From: CAYZSU01 sp964480565
GTDB lineage: Bacteria > UBA10199 > 2-02-FULL-44-16 > JAAZCA01
Direction of reading: 5' to 3'
DNA: 64,000 bases
Assembly (NCBI GenBank): GCA_964480565.1
Contig: CAYZSU010000003.1
Span: 1 to 64,000, forward strand
The position numbers were made by a program, and so were the translations under genes. The notes under the pieces are model-generated. The model searched no databases and had not been told where the DNA came from. It saw nothing but the letters and a program-made list of their open reading frames with translations. Shown here piece by piece: positions 62,735 through 64,000 of the stretch (its first letter is position 1; the number at the start of each line of letters is the position of its first letter).

Positions 62735-63709
62735 ATGTCAGAGCCGATATTATCGATACAACATATTGTGAAACGCTTTCCATCTCAACGCAGCTTTTTT
62801 GGCCGTGAAAAGGAAAGTGTGCATGCGATTCGAGATGTATCATTGGACATTGCTAGTGGTGAAACCATTGGCCTGGTTGGTGAAAGCGGTTGTGGTAAAT
62901 CCACGCTAGGTATGTTGTGCTTGGGCCTGCTTTTGCCGGATAATGGGCAAGTGGTATTTCAGGGGCAAAATATTTTTTCACTGTCTAGTGCGCAGTTACG
63001 TGAATTGCGGCAATATATGCAGGTGGTATTTCAGGATCCATATGCCAGTTTAAATCCACGCATGATTGTAGGGGATATTATTGGCGAGCCATTGCTTATT
63101 CATGGTTGTAAAGATCGCAAAAATCGTGACGCACAGGTGCTGCAAATAATGCAGCGTGTGGGGTTAAAACCCGATGATTATATCAAATATCCGCATGAAT
63201 TTTCCGGTGGTCAACGTCAGCGCATTGGTATTGCACGTGCGATTGCGCTCAAACCAAAGTTGATCATTGCGGATGAGCCGGTGTCTGCATTGGATGTGTC
63301 CATTCGCGGTGAAATATTGAATTTATTTTCAGACTTGCGCGATGAATTTGGATTAACCTATATATTTATTTCACATGATTTAAATGTAGTGGAACATATT
63401 AGTCATCGTATTGCTGTGATGTACTTGGGACGTATTGTGGAGATAATATCCGCGAATCATATTGAGCATGCCTGTCATCCATATACCAAGGCATTATTAT
63501 CAGCTATTCCAACGCCCAATCCGCATAAGAAAACAAGGCGCGTATTATTAAAAGGTGATGTGCCCTCGCCAATTTCACCACCGTGTGGATGTGCCTTTCA
63601 TCCACGATGTCAATATGCTACGGATGAATGCCAGGCCAAAATGCCTGAATTAAGTGAGCTGGACGATGGTCATTGTGTTGCCTGTCATCATTATCAAACA
63701 TTAATGTAG
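62735..63709 (+). CDS. Peptide ABC transporter ATPase (DppF type)
   Basis: A 324-residue partner ATPase. Walker A GESGCGKSTL, Q loop FQDPYASLNPRM, signature FSGGQRQRIGIARAI, Walker B LIIADEPVSALD, H loop SHD; the C-terminal CGCAFHPRCQYATDEC cluster is present. The frame opens at a TTG (62723), but ATG 62735 is the likelier start. It completes the five-gene importer; about 60 bases separate it from the upstream ATPase gene. Confidence 0.95.
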   Translation: MSEPILSIQHIVKRFPSQRSFFGREKESVHAIRDVSLDIASGETIGLVGESGCGKSTLGMLCLGLLLPDNGQVVFQGQNIFSLSSAQLRELRQYMQVVFQDPYASLNPRMIVGDIIGEPLLIHGCKDRKNRDAQVLQIMQRVGLKPDDYIKYPHEFSGGQRQRIGIARAIALKPKLIIADEPVSALDVSIRGEILNLFSDLRDEFGLTYIFISHDLNVVEHISHRIAVMYLGRIVEIISANHIEHACHPYTKALLSAIPTPNPHKKTRRVLLKGDVPSPISPPCGCAFHPRCQYATDECQAKMPELSELDDGHCVACHHYQTLM

Positions 63710-63783
63710 GGTGAAAAATCGTTTGCCAAAATAAGTAAAAAAGTTTCACAGTACGATTATATTGTGAGAAATAAGGAGTAACG

Positions 63784-64000
63784 ATGAGATATATTGCATT
63801 CATATTATTCATAGTAATCAGTATGGGAATGTTTTCCGATAATGCCTTTGCGCGGAAAAAAGTCAAAAAAATTGAAGGCGCCAATGGGGTGATGTTATCG
63901 CCCACAGGATTAACATTTGATGCCAGCTATGATCCCAGGCTGGATACATTGGTGCCAGGATATAAGGTAATTAATGTCGCATTGTTTAATAAATCGTTTA
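63784..64000 (+). CDS. Secreted protein, partial (runs off the window)
   Basis: The 5' end of a gene: the first 72 codons are visible. A signal peptide (MRYIAFILFIVISMGMFSDNAFA) is followed by a basic stretch (RKKVKKIEG) and a beta-rich start with VMLSPTGLTFDASYDPRLDTLVPGYKVINVALFNKS. AAGGAG lies 5 bases before the ATG. No family recognised from this fragment. It is cut by the window edge, not broken. Confidence 0.75.
   Translation, partial: MRYIAFILFIVISMGMFSDNAFARKKVKKIEGANGVMLSPTGLTFDASYDPRLDTLVPGYKVINVALFNKSF

Overview
The window is AT-rich, gene-dense bacterial chromosome from a Gram-negative organism. The evidence for an outer membrane is a type II secretion operon, BamB-like and LolB-like genes, several lipoprotein signals and a PBP1C/alpha-2-macroglobulin pair. 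Gene content and a loose deltaproteobacterial flavour fit Bdellovibrionota, UBA10199 or a related uncultured lineage, but I cannot fix the taxon from sequence alone.

Layout. 1-2.8 kb: end of a dispersed repeat, a TrpR-like regulator, two small secreted proteins (one SCP2-like) and a low-complexity lipoprotein on the minus strand. 2.9-10.8 kb: an integrated island inserted in the 3' half of a tRNA-Thr(CGU) gene and bounded by a perfect 60-bp direct repeat. It carries a tyrosine integrase, a HEPN-like protein, a basic unknown protein, an AlpA/excisionase-like protein, several element-type hypotheticals, a zinc-ribbon membrane protein, a stand-alone HsdR_N-type nuclease-like protein divergent from a small XRE regulator with a palindrome between them, a PIN-domain remnant and a tiny hydrophobic ORF. 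This is the accessory, possibly defensive, part of the window. 10.8-11.2 kb: tRNA-Thr, tRNA-Leu and rpoZ, all minus strand. 11.5-15.2 kb: a large secreted surface protein whose C-terminus runs through a dispersed repeat, then an archaeal-type (type II) GAPDH-like gene.

15.4-23.6 kb: alpha-2-macroglobulin and PBP1C, the usual bacterial pairing for envelope surveillance and repair. 23.8-35.8 kb: a membrane histidine kinase, then gspC-D-E-F-G-H-I-J-K; no gspL/M/N follows. 35.8-38.6 kb: a SEC-C protein, a radical SAM protein with a DUF512-like tail, a J-domain/PilZ fusion and an HU protein. 39-50.3 kb: gyrA, a TPR protein, ndk, glyS, ppdK, glutamate dehydrogenase, hemW and a short S41-like lipoprotein. 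50.3-51 kb: a cluster of dispersed repeats around tRNA-Met. 51-57.3 kb: gamma-carbonic anhydrase, der, a YihY-family protein, a sodium symporter, a YfgM-like and a BamB-like protein. 57.4-63.7 kb: a LolB-like lipoprotein and a complete peptide ABC importer (substrate-binding protein, two permeases, two ATPases). A secreted protein runs off the right edge.

Most annotated genes are on the plus strand and tightly packed, often with ATGA-type overlaps. At least two dispersed repeat families recur, one centred on 50.34-50.49 kb and one palindromic family at 14.0 and 50.58 kb. They account for several odd gene ends.
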